The notes beneath the pieces are model-generated. The model searched no databases and was not told the DNA's origin. It worked only from the letters and a program-made list of their open reading frames with translations. Positions 4,269 to 5,393 of a DNA stretch of 5,393 nucleotides are shown here, piece after piece. The position numbers and the translations under genes were made by a program. The DNA comes from Candidatus Sulfotelmatobacter sp. (GTDB taxonomy: Bacteria > Acidobacteriota > Terriglobia > Terriglobales > Acidobacteriaceae): NCBI GenBank assembly GCA_030049565.1, contig JASIKQ010000644.1, positions 1 to 5,393 on the forward strand, given 5' to 3'. The first letter of the stretch is position 1. Each line of letters opens with the position of its first letter.

Positions 4269-5393
4269 CATCGGGCGACTTCGTTGGCTTTGTACGAGTC
4301 GGCTTTGGCTGCGTCGTCTCTGGAGGAATCAGACTTGGCCGAATCGGATTTGGCCGCCTCCGCTTTCGCCCCAGGCCGCGACCAGCCATACTTCTTAAGC
4401 TTGTGATAGAGCGTGACGCGGTCGATGTCGAGGATTTCGGCAGCATGGCTCTGGTTGCCTCCGCACTCCTCGACCACGCGCAGAATGTGGGCTCGTTCCA
4501 TCTCCTCCAGCTTCTTGCCCGTGGCGCCGCCCGGCAGCTTGAAGACGAAGTCGCCCTCGCGCAACTCCGGCTCCTGGCCGACGACCATGGCGCGCTCTAC
4601 GGCATTTTCCAGCTCGCGCACGTTGCCCACCCAGGGCTGGCGCTGCAATTGCGTCATCGCCCCCGGCGACACCCGGGTGATGCGCTTGTTCATCGCTAGC
4701 GAAAATTTCTTGATGAAGTGATCGACCAGTAAAGGAATATCTTCGCGCCGCGCGCTCAGCGGCGGCAGTTCGATGCGGAATACATTAAGCCGGTAAAAAA
4801 GGTCGGGTCGGAACTTCCCTTCTTCGATTAATTTCTCCAGGTCTTTGTTAGTCGCCGCGATGCAGCGGAAGTCGACTTTGACGATCTGATTGCCGCCTAC
4901 GCGAGTGAGTTCCCGCTCTTGCAGCACGCGCAGCAGATCGGTCTGGGTTTTTAGAGTGATGTCGCCGATCTCATCGAGAAAAACCGTTCCCCCTTCCGCG
5001 ATCTCGAACTTGCCTTTCTTGCGATATTGCGCTCCCGTGAACGCGCCTTTTTCGTGGCCGAAGAGTTCGCTTTCCAGCAGGGTTTCGGTCAGCGCGCCGC
5101 AGTGAATGGCAACCAGCGGATGAAACTTGCGCGGGCTGGCCTGATGAATGGCCCGCGCCACCAGCTCTTTGCCGGTTCCGCTTTCGCCGGTGATGAGCAC
5201 AGTTGCATCCGTCGGGCCGACGGTTTCGATGGCCTCAAAGACTTTGCGCATGGCGTTGCTCTGTCCGATCAGGTCGGTGGGCCGCGCGGTTTCTGCCACG
5301 GCTTCGCGCAGCAACACGTTCTCCTGCTTCGCCCGCTTGTGCGCCAGCGCATTCTGCACAAGGTGCGCAATGTCATCGGGATCGAGCGGCTTG
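4268..5393 (-). CDS. NtrC-type sigma-54-dependent response regulator (N-terminus outside window)
   Basis: This bacterial enhancer-binding protein activates transcription by sigma-54 RNA polymerase after phosphorylation by a sensor kinase. It is open to the right edge; 374 residues are visible. The first residues, KPLDPDDI, are the end of a receiver domain, where the KP pair is the conserved Lys-Pro of CheY-like domains, so a receiver is expected upstream. The AAA+ domain has Walker A GESGTGKE (fragment 69-76), the sigma-54-contact loop GAFTGA (116-121), Walker B GGTVFLDE (134-141), [12 protein letters not shown] with the arginine-finger region (194-205) and GNVRELEN (256-263). A Fis-type HTH follows (about 298-334, [22 protein letters not shown]). 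All core motifs are intact, so it should be an active sigma-54 activator. After the HTH comes an unusual 37-residue tail of Ala-Lys-Ser-Asp pentapeptides. It sits directly upstream of the archaemetzincin gene; which promoters it controls cannot be told, and I see no clear -24/-12 promoter in the window. Confidence 0.97.
   Translation of the reverse strand, partial: KPLDPDDIAHLVQNALAHKRAKQENVLLREAVAETARPTDLIGQSNAMRKVFEAIETVGPTDATVLITGESGTGKELVARAIHQASPRKFHPLVAIHCGALTETLLESELFGHEKGAFTGAQYRKKGKFEIAEGGTVFLDEIGDITLKTQTDLLRVLQERELTRVGGNQIVKVDFRCIAATNKDLEKLIEEGKFRPDLFYRLNVFRIELPPLSARREDIPLLVDHFIKKFSLAMNKRITRVSPGAMTQLQRQPWVGNVRELENAVERAMVVGQEPELREGDFVFKLPGGATGKKLEEMERAHILRVVEECGGNQSHAAEILDIDRVTLYHKLKKYGWSRPGAKAEAAKSDSAKSDSSRDDAAKADSYKANEVAR
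4281..4370 (-). repeat. Six 15-bp units encoding AKSDS-type pentapeptides
   Basis: The 3' end of the regulator gene is six in-frame 15-bp units. The two best copies, 4326-4340 and 4341-4355, match at 13 of 15 bases, and the unit at 4296-4310 matches the 4341-4355 copy at 12 of 15; the others are degenerate. In protein order they give [25 protein letters not shown] and YKANE, then VAR and the stop. The graded divergence suggests growth by repeat slippage followed by drift. Confidence 0.8.

Noticed and set aside
4100..4699. 199-codon plus-strand open frame opposite the protease and regulator
   Set aside because: It is the antisense shadow of two clearly identified genes; the translation shows no family motif.

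Overview
The window looks like a stretch of GC-rich bacterial chromosome. The best guess for the source is a soil Acidobacteriota-type genome. The grounds are a ddl-nagA pair, a bacterial archaemetzincin, a very short Arg/Lys-rich protein of a type I associate with Acidobacteriota and Planctomycetota, and a 7-bp intergenic tandem repeat. This is inference; no rRNA or other marker is present. No tRNA, CRISPR array, insertion sequence or phage gene is visible.

Left part (1-1841, + strand): the C-terminal part of D-alanine--D-alanine ligase (ddl), followed at once by N-acetylglucosamine-6-phosphate deacetylase (nagA). One makes the D-Ala-D-Ala end of the peptidoglycan stem peptide and the other feeds recycled amino sugar back to metabolism, so the pair fits a cell-wall synthesis and recycling theme.

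Middle part (1842-2684): a gene-poor stretch with two small minus-strand genes. The first is a 57-residue highly basic protein with an excellent ribosome binding site (1968-2141). The second, less certain, is a 33-residue single-membrane-span peptide (2313-2414) that may be read from a leaderless transcript. Further right, on the minus strand, is a possible relic of the C-terminus of a metallo-beta-lactamase-fold hydrolase (about 2530-2660).

Centre right (2685-3519, + strand): a likely two-gene operon with a 13-nt gap. It encodes a four-helix membrane protein of unknown function and a VOC (glyoxalase/dioxygenase fold) protein whose metal ligands appear largely replaced.

Right part (3520-5393, minus strand): a short intergenic region with six copies of a 7-bp repeat. 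It runs into the 3' end of an archaemetzincin-type zinc protease gene. Immediately upstream of the protease, and probably translationally coupled to it, is an NtrC-type sigma-54-dependent response regulator that runs off the right edge. The regulator carries an unusual C-terminal tail of six pentapeptide repeats encoded by 15-bp repeats.

The points most worth following are the regulator-protease pair, the Gly-to-Asn change in the protease zinc motif, the repeat tail after the HTH, and the overlooked small basic protein.
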